Translations under genes and position numbers: made by a program
The notes under the pieces: generated by a model
Seen by the model: only the letters and a program-made list of their open reading frames with translations
What the model was told of the DNA's origin: nothing
Databases searched by the model: none
Assembly (NCBI GenBank): GCA_039566865.1
Contig: CM076945.1
Coordinates: 4,763,501-4,827,500, forward strand
Length of the DNA: 64,000 bases
Source: Aurelia coerulea
Taxonomy: Eukaryota; Cnidaria; Scyphozoa; Semaeostomeae; Ulmaridae
Reading direction: 5' to 3'
Shown: in pieces, positions 32,601-42,972 of the stretch
Layout of the letters: every line of letters starts with the position of its first letter
Position numbering within the stretch: position 1 is the first letter of the stretch

Positions 32601-35159
32601 GTTGACTCTGAATTTGATCAAAATATGAAATCAGAGCCTACACTTGAAAACGTTTGTGAATCTACGAAAAAGGTAGGAGAAGAAGCCAAAGTTTTGGGCA
32701 TTTTGTGGAAACCAAAAGTTGATGAGTTGATTTTTGATTTCAATGCTATGTTAGGAGCCCCTGCGGGGGAAAATGTTTCGAAAAGAGAAGTTCTTGCTAC
32801 CACAGCAAAACTATTCGACCCTGTTGGACTTATCAGTCCCATTGTTGTGCCGCTAAAACTTGTGTTTCAAAAACTGTGTAAACAAAATAAAGATTGGGAC
32901 ACGTCGGTTGATGAATCAATTTTGAAAGATTGGAATGACGCCCTAAAAGATATGAGAAACGTTGGTAACATTACTGTTGATCGACCTTATTTGAATTCGG
33001 AAATTGATTTTGAAGATGTTGACTTTTTGGAGTTACACGGGTTTTCGGACGCCTCGAAAACCGCATACGGCGCTTGCGTCTACATTGTTTATCAGTTGAA
33101 GTCTGGGGAGAGAGTTTCATCTCTTGTCTCTTCCAAAACTAGAATTGCGCCAATATCAGGAGAAACAATCCCACGCCTCGAATTGTTAGCAGCATTAATT
33201 TTAGCGCGATTAATGAAATCAGTACAGGAAGCTTTGAGCAAAAATGTCAAAATTTCGCAAATTTTCTGTTGGTCAGATTCACAAATTACTTTATGGTGGA
33301 TAGCAAGTGAAAATAAAGTTCTTAAAAGCTTTGTCGAAAACCGAGTTAGAGAAATTAGAAGTCTTGTACCAGTAACACATTGGCGTTATTGTGCAACGAA
33401 ATTAAACCCTGCAGATATTTTATCGCGCGGTGTGAAAGCATCGAAACTAGTGAAGAGCACCCTGTGGTGGAACGGACCTACATTTTTGACGCAAACGAAA
33501 GTTTTTTGGCCGCAGCATGAAAACTTTGCCGTTGAGAAATTTGATTCATTGGACAAAGAGGTTGCTTCAGTGAATGTAAATTTGATTTGCAATGCGCAGT
33601 ATAATATCAGTGAAGTAATCTCTGTTGAAAGGTTCAGTGACGCGAACAAACTATTTCGAGTAACAGCCCTTGTTTTACGATTTGTTAACAATCTAAAGGC
33701 AAGAATTAGAGGAAATGATTTATTGCATGGTGATTTGAATCCTACAGAAGTCGAAAATGCACGTCTAAAATTGCTTTTGTCGGCTCAACAACAAATTCGT
33801 GATGATAAAAACTTTGATAACTTGAAAACAAATTTGAACGTTTATGAAGATGAAAACAAGTTATTGCGTTGCCGAGGGAGGCTAGAAAATGCCCCTCTTG
33901 ATTTTGAATCTCGCTGTCCAATTATTTTACCAAGGGAAGATCATATCACAGATCTTATTATTAGACAATGCCACGAACATGTAAAACATAACGGCGTAAA
34001 GGACACGTTAACAGAATTGCGTACCAATTATTGGATCGTACGGGGCAGACAAAAGGTTAAAAAGTTCATTGCAAAATGTTGCGTTTGTAAGAAAGTTGAA
34101 GGGAGAAGTTATACTGCTCCTCCACAGCCACCTTTACCCAATTTTAGACTAGATATCGGACATGCGTTTACAAAGGTTGGAATTGACTTCGCAGGACCAG
34201 TTTATGTGAAAAACATGTACGGAACGGATGCAAATATGTATAAAGCTTACATACTGCTTATCACTTGCGCTTCTAGTCGAGCTATACACTTGGAGCTTGT
34301 ACCGAGTTTACACGTCGAACCGTTGATTCGTGGTCTGAAACGCTTTCAGTCGCGAAGAGGAATTCCATCGTTTATAATCAGTGACAACGGTAAAACTTTC
34401 AAAGATTCGAAATTACGTGCGTTTTTACTCGACAATAGGACGATTTGGAACTTTATTGTAGAGAGAGGAGCCTGGGTCGGAGGTTTTTACGAGCGTTTAG
34501 TGCAGTCGACGAAGAGATGTTTGAAAAAGATTTTGAAAAACGCGAAATTAACGTACGAAGAAATGTTAACCCATTTGATCGAAGTTGAAGGAGTTCTTAA
34601 TTCTAGGCCCTTGACTTATGTATACGATGAAATCGGAGAAGCTTTGACACCTTCTCATCTTATTTGCGGGCGCAGATTGTTAGACAGACCAAAACTGAAT
34701 CCAAATGCGCAAATTGTGGAAGTCGAAAACAAAGTGGAATTGTCGAAACGTGCAAAATATTTGCAGCAATTGTTGGAGCATTTTAGAAATCGTTTTCGGC
34801 GGGAATACTTAACAAGTCTGAGAGAGTTTCATACATCTAAATCGCCCAGCGGAAATAGAATTATTAAAGAAGGACACATCGTGACAGTTCAAGAAGATAA
34901 GAAACGTCGTCAGTTGTGGAGGCTCGGGCGAGTTGTTAAATTGAACGAAGGAAAGGATGGACTTATTCGCAGTGCTGTCGTCAGAGTTTACAGCAAAGGA
35001 AAAGTCAAAGAACTACGACGTCCAGTCAAGTTGTTGTATCCAGTGGAGGTACCAGAAGTCGAAGACACAAAGGAAGTGAAGGAACTCGCACAAGAGAAGA
35101 CAACAGAACCAGGTATTAGAATGGTATACGACGATGATGTAAGTGAGATTATTCATTGA
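29700..35159 (+). CDS. BEL/Pao gag-pol polyprotein
   Basis: One uninterrupted frame of 1819 codons. The ATG at 29700 is chosen because the open frame upstream overlaps the primer-binding site and has no ATG. Domains in order: gag-like region of the BEL type (about residues 134-320, LKLNSFSGNTTEWISFWETF); Cys/His zinc knuckles (about 362-425); aspartic protease with DSGS at 492-495; reverse transcriptase with YCDD at 913-916, where many elements have YVDD; RNase H with a catalytic Asp near 1117; integrase with an HHCC finger (about 1424-1464) and catalytic D1496, D1562, E1598, the last two with the classic 35-residue spacing; and a C-terminal tail. No envelope-like frame. All key residues are present, so the element may be capable of mobility. 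Confidence 0.93.
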   Translation: MPTEETTRNAEMEAEAKRKMKGRNVIRRCLKKIIAETGNLIQENETSQISETLLTNKELIRAELEGLKRADSEIIDLLMVFDEKGMENEIMSTRPAYAEAQHCITKIETKLKSLAEKTAATSRHATSSSAQKPKVTKLPHLKLNSFSGNTTEWISFWETFAAAIDSDETIEDVMKFSYLKSYLEGAAADAIAGLQVTNSAYKEAVETLKNRFGDRQVIVSSHIDKLIDLEPIATMQDTRKLRIMYDTVEANVRSLKTMGVSADCYEQVLTPMILKKVPNELRLTITRKLKDTWSFEALLEVFHEELQIREKCSLNVVSSGRINPSSYSADSRPRERINFRNNQASAATLYSESRTENIRDIKCVYCDGKHKSHQCKVVTNHVTRRKILMEKNCCFICLRANHLARNCRTNMRCLKCNRRHHSTICESYGNKEENVQATGNKQQQTTPEATGSQSTTNMHVSNKNSVLLQTARAFVRAPRVAAKEQNVRLIFDSGSQKSYVTADLKRALNLPVIAKEKLMIKAFGDSAPKVRECEIVQIGIKCVDGVEMIMTAYVVPVICTPISNQVISGALERHPYLRDLELADFSSEDELNADKTVQILVGADFYWRLVDGEIHRGSSSGPVAMKTRLGWVLSGPTEMVSDNLSPNSHVLNIQVMSLGEHESISKELKKFWENESIGIKEQKIEQTTTEKFEEEIKFVDGKYQVKLPIKESHPLLPDNYDLAKRRLLSQLSKLKRNDEVAKQYDNVIKEQLDQGIIERVEGEASTELGGVTYLPHREILKPDRETTKIRVVFDASAKSGGPSLNDCLDAGPSLLPLLYDILLRFRLNKVALTGDIEKAFLNIRVAPEHRDLLRFLWVEDIEAEKPKIVVYRFASVLFGCISSPFLLNQTVKHHMATFNDDEEFVNNVSNSLYCDDFIGGCNSVKDALTLYEKLKTRFQQGGFNMRKWMSNCEEVLDKIGENENSVKVDSEFDQNMKSEPTLENVCESTKKVGEEAKVLGILWKPKVDELIFDFNAMLGAPAGENVSKREVLATTAKLFDPVGLISPIVVPLKLVFQKLCKQNKDWDTSVDESILKDWNDALKDMRNVGNITVDRPYLNSEIDFEDVDFLELHGFSDASKTAYGACVYIVYQLKSGERVSSLVSSKTRIAPISGETIPRLELLAALILARLMKSVQEALSKNVKISQIFCWSDSQITLWWIASENKVLKSFVENRVREIRSLVPVTHWRYCATKLNPADILSRGVKASKLVKSTLWWNGPTFLTQTKVFWPQHENFAVEKFDSLDKEVASVNVNLICNAQYNISEVISVERFSDANKLFRVTALVLRFVNNLKARIRGNDLLHGDLNPTEVENARLKLLLSAQQQIRDDKNFDNLKTNLNVYEDENKLLRCRGRLENAPLDFESRCPIILPREDHITDLIIRQCHEHVKHNGVKDTLTELRTNYWIVRGRQKVKKFIAKCCVCKKVEGRSYTAPPQPPLPNFRLDIGHAFTKVGIDFAGPVYVKNMYGTDANMYKAYILLITCASSRAIHLELVPSLHVEPLIRGLKRFQSRRGIPSFIISDNGKTFKDSKLRAFLLDNRTIWNFIVERGAWVGGFYERLVQSTKRCLKKILKNAKLTYEEMLTHLIEVEGVLNSRPLTYVYDEIGEALTPSHLICGRRLLDRPKLNPNAQIVEVENKVELSKRAKYLQQLLEHFRNRFRREYLTSLREFHTSKSPSGNRIIKEGHIVTVQEDKKRRQLWRLGRVVKLNEGKDGLIRSAVVRVYSKGKVKELRRPVKLLYPVEVPEVEDTKEVKELAQEKTTEPGIRMVYDDDVSEIIH

Positions 35160-35281
35160 TTGTCTTACATTTTTTTGCTATGTTTGCTTTTTGCTGAATT
35201 AGTTTTGTTCGACCGTGTAGTCGTATATTTGATATTTTTCTGAAGACATTTAGCGTAAATTCGCATTTCTCGCGGGGGGAG

Positions 35282-35536
35282 TGTAAAGAAAAGAGACTGG
35301 GGCGAGACATTTTATTGACGTTTTGTTTTTTAGAGTAAGTAGATGTATCGTAGAGTCGTAGCGTAGAGAGCTTGAGAAGAGACGTGAGAGTATAGTAGAG
35401 TTGAGACGGAGAGAGAAAATTGAGAAGGTTGGCATTTCATAGGGATAAAAGCGGACGGATAAGTAAAAAGTACTTCCCGTCAAATTATCGGCTGCGAATA
35501 CACTATTCGCAGTAAATTCACTTTAAAAATACATCA
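35282..35536 (+). repeat. BEL 3' LTR
   Basis: 255 bp, same borders as the 5' LTR; preceded by the purine-rich tract. Carries GAGTAAG where the 5' copy has GAATCAG. Confidence 0.92.
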
Positions 35537-36055
35537 TCTGACACGTCCTATTTGGTTGGGGGGGGGGGCAGACAAGCCCTCCTTGGAAATGGATAGAGCA
35601 ACCAGATTTGGTGTACTAATAGCCCCAGGCAAGTACTTTATGCTAAAGCATCTAAAAATTTTAGCAATCAAAATTTTTGAAATAAAATTAGCCATACAAA
35701 GTTTTTGGATACGAATTGGCACGGGCTCCTTGGTAAAAACTTGCTACAAAGGTCTTTCTAATTTTTGAAATTGTTTTGAAGAGCACAGCGAGACATGTCT
35801 TTAGCTTTTAAATTTACAGTTGATTTTTGGAGGCAAACATTTTTCAGAAAAGTACCATTGTTTTTCAGGGGATCAGAATGAAACTAATATGAGAAAGATC
35901 CGTGACGTCTGAGCCTAGAAACAAGGAATCGTAAGACGCCATCAGAAGGGTACCATGCCCTATTATAAGTCATGTAAACAAAGTTCCAACTTTAAAAATC
36001 AATATCTCCGCTTTCTTTGGACTGATCTTGAAAATGATTGCAGCAAATTAGCCTC
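35537..36055. mobile_element. Right inverted arm, piggyBac-like family end
   Basis: Starts TCTGACACGTCCTATTTGG and a G-run; the same words lie about 25 bases inside the left end of the TTAA element at 18053. The rest is an inverted copy of 28740-29362. The outermost bases of this family's end are missing at the LTR junction. Confidence 0.6.
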
Positions 36056-37371
36056 TAGGTTATGGTTTATGTCTTAAGCCCAAAATCAACCAATAATCTA
36101 AAACTGTGAATTTTGGATATATTCGATACCCTGGATTAGAGTGCTTAAAAGGTTGGTTTTTTACCTTGCCTAATTTCGGGTAATAGTTCACTGCCCATAA
36201 TTCGAAAAAGGCTCTATTAGCTTGACAACTTTCAGAAAAAAGATACATTCCTTTAACAGTCTCTGTAAAAAATATATCCAATGCTTGAGTTGTAAGGCAA
36301 ATCATGGAGAAATGATACCCTTGCTTGGATCAAACTTGAGAAAAAATTCTTGGCTAAACCAGGATCTCAACGAAGGATGCACTTGAGGGTGGCACTTTGC
36401 TATATAAGTTCACTATGGGGACACAATGCTAAGAATCCATTAAACAATGAGTTACTAAGAGATAGATTTTGGTCTTGGCCGCTCAGGCAGACCATATCCA
36501 ACTCGTATAATGCCGGATGCGTCAAAATAAGCTCTCCACTATTGGCAGGTCATCAATACCGAGTCTTTGGAAATTTGATCGACGGGTTTTGAACAGAATC
36601 TACTTCAAAATCAGCCCAAGACGATCGGCCATTTTTCGTTGATTTTTCAAATTTTCTCCCAAGTTTTCGACTTATTACATGTGAAATAAGGGGTAAAAAT
36701 CAGCTAATCGTTTGTTTATGTAATATGTACCTTTACTCTACAAATCGAGCCGCCTTACGACCGTGAGAAATACGTCGAATAAGATACTCTGAAGTGGAGT
36801 GGATTCCCCAAATTTCCGACTGTTACTAGGGCTGTATGGATTTGCCGCGCTCGCCTCAATCCCTTTTTCCTAATTGGCAAATGGTCTGTTGTGGATTTAT
36901 GCCAAGTTCTCATCCATGATGGATGGTGGAGTTTACTTCAGCAATAAACATTCTGAAACCGATGCTTATCATAAACATGTCATGGGCCCTAGCTGTCCCA
37001 AATAATGGCCCGTTAGCTTTCGCACAAAAATGCCGGTTTGAATTTAAGGAGGAGTATGGATAAGATGATTAGCTATATGATCTAACATGAAGCCAAAAGG
37101 GCGTTTCTCACGTTTTCCGAGAGTCTTAAGGGTGTGGTCATAAAACAATTTCCTGCCCTTAGACCCCCATTTTAACTTCAAATAGCCCTCCCCAAACTCC
37201 AATGATGGATCCACCCTTGTCAGGAGCTGTGTTCAAAACGTCAATAACCTTCATACTCCTTTCGAAATATGAGTTAAATATCTATATTTGTTTATTTTGT
37301 ATATTTGGTAGAATTGATAAAATTTATTTTGGTAAATGTTTCGACCAACTGAAAAACTGAAAAAGTGTTTT
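36056..37371. other. Intron 1 of gene A, nothing recognised
   Basis: Mixed unique-looking sequence with only short frames on both strands. Confidence 0.45.
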
Positions 37372-37730
<359 letters not shown>

Positions 37731-37735
37731 GTGTG

Positions 37736-37808
37736 ACGAAAGCGAGTTTCGAACTCGCGACCTCCCGCTATCTTGGCAATTGCTCTGCCGACTGAGCTGT
37801 CCCGACAT
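37736..37808 (-). repeat. tRNA-like segment (SINE head or tRNA relic)
   Basis: On the minus strand it reads GGGACAGCTCAGTCGGCAGAGC, an A-box/D-arm pattern, and GTTCGAAACTCG, a B-box/T-arm. It lacks a clean acceptor stem and a clear anticodon arm. An AAT-rich tail follows in this orientation. A tRNA-derived SINE is more likely than a working tRNA; the first part recurs at 38276. Confidence 0.5.
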
Positions 37809-37990
37809 ATGCTTATACAGCAAGCATGGTTCATAGATAACTAAATCAGTGTGGTGACGTATGTATTTTTGTAAATATAATTTTGCAAACGCGTTTCAGC
37901 TTCTTTGTAGTTCGATTTTCATACTATCTTTACCATTACTTCGTGAGTACCAAAAGAATTCATAATCAATATTGCAAAAAAGTTAAAAAA
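37790..37990. repeat. Direct duplication, copy 1
   Basis: Matches 38276-38475 with few changes (GACTGAGCTGTCCCGACATA start, ATTGCAAAAAAGTT end). The copies flank the 20-bp tandem array. Confidence 0.75.
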
Positions 37991-38028
37991 AAGCGAAATT
38001 TCCAATTTTCATTGAAATAAAAATTCCA

Positions 38029-38250
38029 TAGTTGAAATGAGGATTCAAAAATTGAAATGAGGATTCTGAAACTGAAATGACGATTCTGAAACTGAAATGA
38101 CGATTCTGAAACTGAAATGACGATTCTCAAACTGAAATGACGATTCTGAAACTGAAATGACGATTTTTAATTTGAAATGAGGATTTTAAATTTGAAATGA
38201 GGATTCTAAAATTGAAATGAGGATTCTAAAACTGAACTGAGGATTGTGGC
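38029..38250. repeat. 20-bp tandem array
   Basis: About 11 units of GATTCTGAAACTGAAATGAC with drift to a GATTTTAAATTTGAAATGAG form at the edges. Lies between the two copies of the duplicated segment. Confidence 0.85.
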
Positions 38251-38275
38251 CCTTATCGGCCACCATACTCTGACG

Positions 38276-38475
38276 ACTGAGCTGTCCCGACATATGCTTA
38301 TACAGCAAGCATGGTTCAAGATAACCAAATCAGTGTGGTGACGTATGTATTTTGTAAATATAACTGTGCAAACGTGTTTGAGCCTCTTTGTAATTCGATT
38401 TTCATACTATCTTTACCATTACTTCGTGAATACCAAAAGAATTCATAATCAATATTGCAAAAAAGTTTAAAAAGT
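38276..38475. repeat. Direct duplication, copy 2
   Basis: Second copy of 37790-37990. It ends only six bases from the donor side of gene A exon 1. Confidence 0.75.
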
Positions 38476-38480
38476 AGTAC

Positions 38481-38559
38481 CTGCTGGCACAGAAAGAGCC
38501 TCTATGACAGGATAAACGGAGAAAATGGCAACGAAGCATTTAATGATTGTAGCAACCAT
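38481..38559 (-). CDS. Gene A exon 1: start codon and signal peptide
   Basis: ATG at 38559-38557 opens 26 codons with the sequence pattern of a signal peptide: a short basic start (MVATIIK), a hydrophobic core (CFVAIFSVYPV) and a small-residue end (ALSVPA). A GT donor follows at 38480 after one extra base, giving a phase-1 intron. That matches the phase-1 acceptor of exon 2 (28553) and the first intron of paralogue B. An AG at 38588-38587 after a pyrimidine run suggests that a further 5' untranslated exon lies upstream; gene B has the same arrangement. The alternative is that exon 2 is read through in frame to an ATG at 28650, which also gives a hydrophobic start but with acidic residues in its core. 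The distant exon is preferred because phase and structure match the paralogue. Confidence 0.7.
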
Positions 38560-38876
38560 CGCTTATGAGTCAGTTCCTGTTGTATCCTAGAAAATAAATC
38601 AAGAATTAATTAAAAGAGATTTGCCTTTACTGCACCTTTTTCTGAATCTGGAGAATCTATTGTGATAAATGTTTTCAGAAGCAACGTCATTTCTTTTGAA
38701 GCACGGGCTTTGCCTCAGTATTATGTGGAGGTAAAATTTCCAGTAAAATCAGAGCTTGAATAAAAATTGTGGCTTCGAAGATGTCGTATAAGAGGTACCC
38801 TAATACTAAAAGATAAAACGTTCAGTTTTAGAGACATTTGGCCCTTTCAATACTGTATTATTCAACTGCCCAGAGC

Positions 38877-39674
38877 AGGGCCGTTGCCATAGGGGGGTGT
38901 AGGGGGTGTGACACCCCCCCTGGAAAAGTGGCTGTCGGCAAATCAAGCTCCATCCTAACGCTAGCATTTGCCGACAAACTTCCATCCAAAGGTGGGAAGC
39001 CCCGATTCAGCTACAGAGCACTGATACTACGAGAATTTTAGACTGTAATTTAAGATGGTTTGTTACAGTACGATTACATGCATGTTGGGTAGTCTAACCG
39101 TTATAGATGCGTGAAGCTGCCCTACCTAAGTTCACTAATTTTTTGTCGAAAATACGATTCCTTTCTATCAACAAGCCGACAAGGCCAACTTTATGAGGAG
39201 AACAGACATGAATAAGTGATGCTAGTGTAGGAAGGGTGGATTACCACCAGCATAAGAGTCTTGGTGTTTATTTACTTTCGTAATTGGTATATGAGAGCAT
39301 GCAGTGCTTGAGAAAGAATTGGATGCGCCCAACCAGAGTCTCGCTAGCACTGGTTTAAAGTTATAAAGAAAGGATATTTAAGATCATAAAGGCCCAAAGG
39401 GATGAAACTCGATACTTATGTCTTCTCTGTTGTCCAAGCTCTTCCCCTGCCCTACCCAATTTTGGTACCCTTTTACAAGAAGATTAGCCAAGCCAAGAGA
39501 TTAACCGATAGCCAACAGTATTTTCGACAATTACGTTTCAAAAGGTGACTGTCATATCATAGAAGATGTGTCAACGTAGGTTGAATTTTCAATGACCACG
39601 CCCAATGACCACGCCCCTTGTCGGCGAAGTTAAGGCTTACACCCCCCTTCCTCGAATTCCTTCGCGACGGCCCT
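38877..39674. mobile_element. Inverted-repeat element with CAGGGCCGT ends
   Basis: Left CAGGGCCGTTGCCATAGGGG and right GCGACGGCCCTG, with paired GGGGGTGTA / TACACCCCC and TTGTCGGC-type inner words. hAT-type look, but no target duplication found. It is in the gap between genes A and B. Confidence 0.5.
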
Positions 39675-39689
39675 GTGCCCTCCATTATG

Positions 39690-40310
39690 GGTGACCGTCG
39701 ACCGAGTTCCCAGAGGGTGAGAGGGTAATCAGCTAAAGCCTTATGGTGTGACTGATTACAGCGCACGAAGGTATCACATCCTATGGTTGCTTGCAACCAT
39801 TTTCATTCAGTTACAATGATATACAGCTCATTCATTCATGAATCGTGTTATTTTTAATGCTGACATATTCTGAATTAGTTCAGACCAAATAGACAACTGC
39901 GTAATCTTCATCTTATGACGCACCTTAATTGATACAGACAATATGGAAGGCAAACGTTTACCAAATATAACCGTAGTAGAGCTTCGAATCCAATTTAAAT
40001 ATGCCCAATCATTAACCAACTGTTTACTTCATTTATTGATATCTCTAATCAGGCAAAGAAAGTCACCTTGACCTAAAATAAGTTAATGTACAGTGTGTGT
40101 GTGTGTGTGTGTGTGACTGCAAATGTGACGCGATGTTGCCTTTGCCTTCAAATTTCTGTTTCAATAGATTCCTTGTTTCCAGTGCGATTTTCTTTTCAAT
40201 TCCTTGCGAGACCGTGAATTTGTCGTTATAAATTGCACCACTTTAAAATCTCATATCTGAGATGCTGTTCATTAGATCGACTCATTTTAATCTTTCAGCT
40301 TCAAGGATAG
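39690..40310. other. Intergenic sequence with a GT microsatellite
   Basis: Thirteen or so GT units at about 40092-40116. Nothing else recognised. Confidence 0.5.
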
Positions 40311-40376
40311 AAGATGACTTCAATATATTTAGGCAAAGCAATAGGTTGTGCCATAGCCATCATAATAATTATATAG

Positions 40377-40589
40377 GTAACGCATAGGAAACGATACTTG
40401 GTTTGCGTTGTACAAGACGACGTTCTGGCTGGCACTACCGTCTTTGTTGGCAATGTACCTATTGTCATTTTCGGACAAAGATTTAACACATTTTACGGTT
40501 TAAGCCTACGATCACTGAAGCTTGGTCCACAAGAGAGTAAAGATGCGATAGATAGACTCGAGGCAGCTCATTTTCTAAACTGGTTTTAA
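40377..40589 (+). CDS. Unrecognised small reading frame (possible terminal exon)
   Basis: An AG at 40375-40376 opens a 70-codon frame with coding-like composition: VTHRKRYLVCVVQDD, then TTVFVGNVPIVIFGQRF, and an end AIDRLEAAHFLNWF before TAA. Upstream in the same frame, ATG at 40314 gives MTSIYLGKAIGCAIA and an isoleucine run, a signal-peptide-like stretch, which ends at a TAG just before 40377. Either the frame is a last exon whose partners are elsewhere, or it is a decayed small gene with an amber stop. No domain recognised; no host transcript signal is visible. Confidence 0.25.
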   Translation, partial: VTHRKRYLVCVVQDDVLAGTTVFVGNVPIVIFGQRFNTFYGLSLRSLKLGPQESKDAIDRLEAAHFLNWF

Positions 40590-41137
40590 CAATATCTTTA
40601 GATATTTATCACTTCCTAATCAAAATTTTTTATAAAAAATGTTCTAGAATACAATATTTTATTTCAAACTATCAGAAAGTACGGGACAACCCGTGCACGT
40701 GACTAAAGCCTTGTTTTTTAATGGCGGCCCCTTTTATCGCAGTTTTTACATAAGTTTCATTATGGTGGTTACTTTTCTATGTCTATGACATGTGATGGAG
40801 CTTTTGATATCCATTAGAAATTTCAAATATTTGCCGTTAGAAAAATAGAACAAATCTTTCATCAAATATTCGATCACAAAGATTGTCACAGATACTTTGG
40901 ATTACTATTCTCTGTGCAAAATCACTATTTGCAATGGTGCGTTTAACCTAAACACATGCGATGATTTGACACGCAGAGCCACGCAGAGAAGACGGATTGT
41001 ACAGCCCCTCTGTAATTACAAGCAAAGGGGATCACAAGGTGTGGTCACATCAAGAGGAAGGACCAGGACACTACTTCGATAAGCTAAGCTTCTCAGTGCC
41101 ATAAAGCTACAATCGCATGCTAGATGGAAATATGGAG

Positions 41138-42347
41138 AGGAGCCAACAGATATCGCACATGGATGAAAACATGATTTCAACCCTCTTTCCATCGCATTCA
41201 GAAATGCATTTCCTGCCCTTGTGAGCAAGACTTAAAAAAGTCAGTAAGTCGACATCAAGATTAGTATAGTTCCTTACCAACAAACTTAATATATTCTTCT
41301 TTCCAATGCAATCAATTGTTGTCACATTCTACGGAATAGTTGCAACAATCACATGTCTTTCTAGCAGCTTCTTCAAACTTGCTTTGAAGAATGATTGATT
41401 TTAATTGGTAAACAATGCTTCAAAGGACATTGAATCGCAAAATGTAGTCATAGAATAGTACCCACAGGTGTACCTTTTCAACATAATACGCAAAGATTAC
41501 CCTCCAAAAGTAAGCCCATAGTAACATGAAGTTCGTGGCTCATTTCGCTTGAATTATTTATCCAAAGGCATTTAGGGCTTACAGAAATTACGAATGTACG
41601 TATCTGCATCCAATAGAGTCAATCAACAATACATCAAGCTAATGAGCAAATAAACAACTTCAATAGAATTAATTAGCTCTATGTATGATATGGAGAGAAA
41701 AAACACATTATCAAAGGAGCCAACAGATATCTCACATGGAGGAAACATGATTTCAACTCTCTTTCCATCGCATTCAGAAACGCATTTCATGCCCTTGTGA
41801 GCAAGGCTTAAAAAAGTCAGTAAGTCGACATCAAGATTAGTATAGTTTCTTACCAACAAACTTAATATATTCTTCTTTCCAATGCAATCAATTGTTGTCA
41901 CATTCTACGGAATAGTTGCAACAATCACATGTCTTTCTAGCAGCTTCTTCAAACTTGTTTTGAAGATCGTGGCAAACAAATTGCATAATCAAATCGTATC
42001 TCATCACAATACGAAAACGAAGAAAGTATTTGGCTGAATTCGATAACCCGTATGTGCTTCAAAAGCGGATTGGTAAACAATGCTTCAAAGGACATTGAAT
42101 CGCAAAATGTAGTCATAGAATAGTACCCACAGGTGTACCTTTTCAACATAATACGCAAAGATTACCCTCCAAAAGTAAGCCCATAGTAACATGAAGTTCG
42201 TGGCTCATTTCGCATGAATTATTTATCCAAAGGCATTTAGGGCTTACAGAAATTACGAATGTACGTATCTGCATCCAATAGAGTCAGTCAACAATACATC
42301 AAGCTAATGAGCAAATAAACAACTTCAATAGAATCATTTAGCTCGGT
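41138..42347 (-). repeat. Tandemly duplicated segment with Cys-rich reading frames
   Basis: Copy 1 (about 41138-41676) and copy 2 (about 41717-42347) are alike from GAGCCAACAGATATC to the AACAACTTCAATAGAAT end; copy 1 lacks about 90 bases present at 41965-42065. On the minus strand copy 2 has a frame ending FEEAARKTCDCCNYSVEC then a stop, and another stretch HKGMKCVSECDGKRVEIMF behind an acceptor-like run (GACTTTTTTAAG). They could be exon relics of a small Cys-rich secreted protein; no family recognised. Confidence 0.4.
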
Positions 42348-42972
42348 TTCACAGCCTCTAAGTTTAGATTCTGATTTATGAGCAGATTTTATGCTGAGGA
42401 CGTCGTAGTCTGCGGTGGACGGTGCGCAGTTCTTAGCCTCGTTTTTGATTCCAGCATCTAATTTGCTTTTCTAAAATGGGATGGATGTTTTATTGTTATA
42501 TTTTTTTAGGGTAAAAACTGGCACAGTTTATTCTCAAGGTACATTATCTACTCAACTCCTAAGGGTTTCGTATCTTTTGGAGTTGAGCGTTATTGATCGG
42601 GCCATGCTCGAAACGTCGTGCTTATTTCAATTCGCACGAAAGTGCTTATATTTTACTTTATATATTAAGATGAACAGAAAGAAATAAGGAAAGAGGAACA
42701 GGAATATATACGACTATAAAAATTTTATCTCAGTTCCCAACTATTCTTGACCGTATAGTCATCTTCAAAAGAATGAGTGATGTTATCTCATGCAACAGAT
42801 TTTACCAATTCTTTTTAATAAAATGGCACTAAATTGATTGTTTGAAGTTACGTATGATTGGGAAATGATAAGTCACAGGGAAACAATGTAATATTAAACA
42901 ACTAAACGTATTTCTATTTTTTTTTGCTGGGTGGTTTAATTTGCTATTTAGACCATTTGGGGATAGAGTTTA

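Larger units (their letters stand above)
29363..35536 (+). mobile_element. BEL/Pao LTR retrotransposon, nearly intact
   Basis: 6174 bp: 5' LTR 29363-29617, primer-binding site from 29618, one gag-pol frame 29700-35159, purine run (GGGGGGAG, 35274-35281), 3' LTR 35282-35536. It lies in intron 1 of gene A, in the opposite orientation to the gene. LTRs are TG...CA and differ at two sites, so insertion is recent. Flanks (TTTAAT on the left, TCTGAC on the right) do not form a target duplication, which suggests recombination or loss of one flank after insertion. Confidence 0.92.

Noticed and set aside
37736..37808. Functional tRNA gene
   Set aside because: A- and B-box patterns are present but the acceptor stem and anticodon arm do not fold well.
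38029..38250. CRISPR-like array
   Set aside because: The 20-bp units are head-to-tail with no spacers, in eukaryotic DNA.
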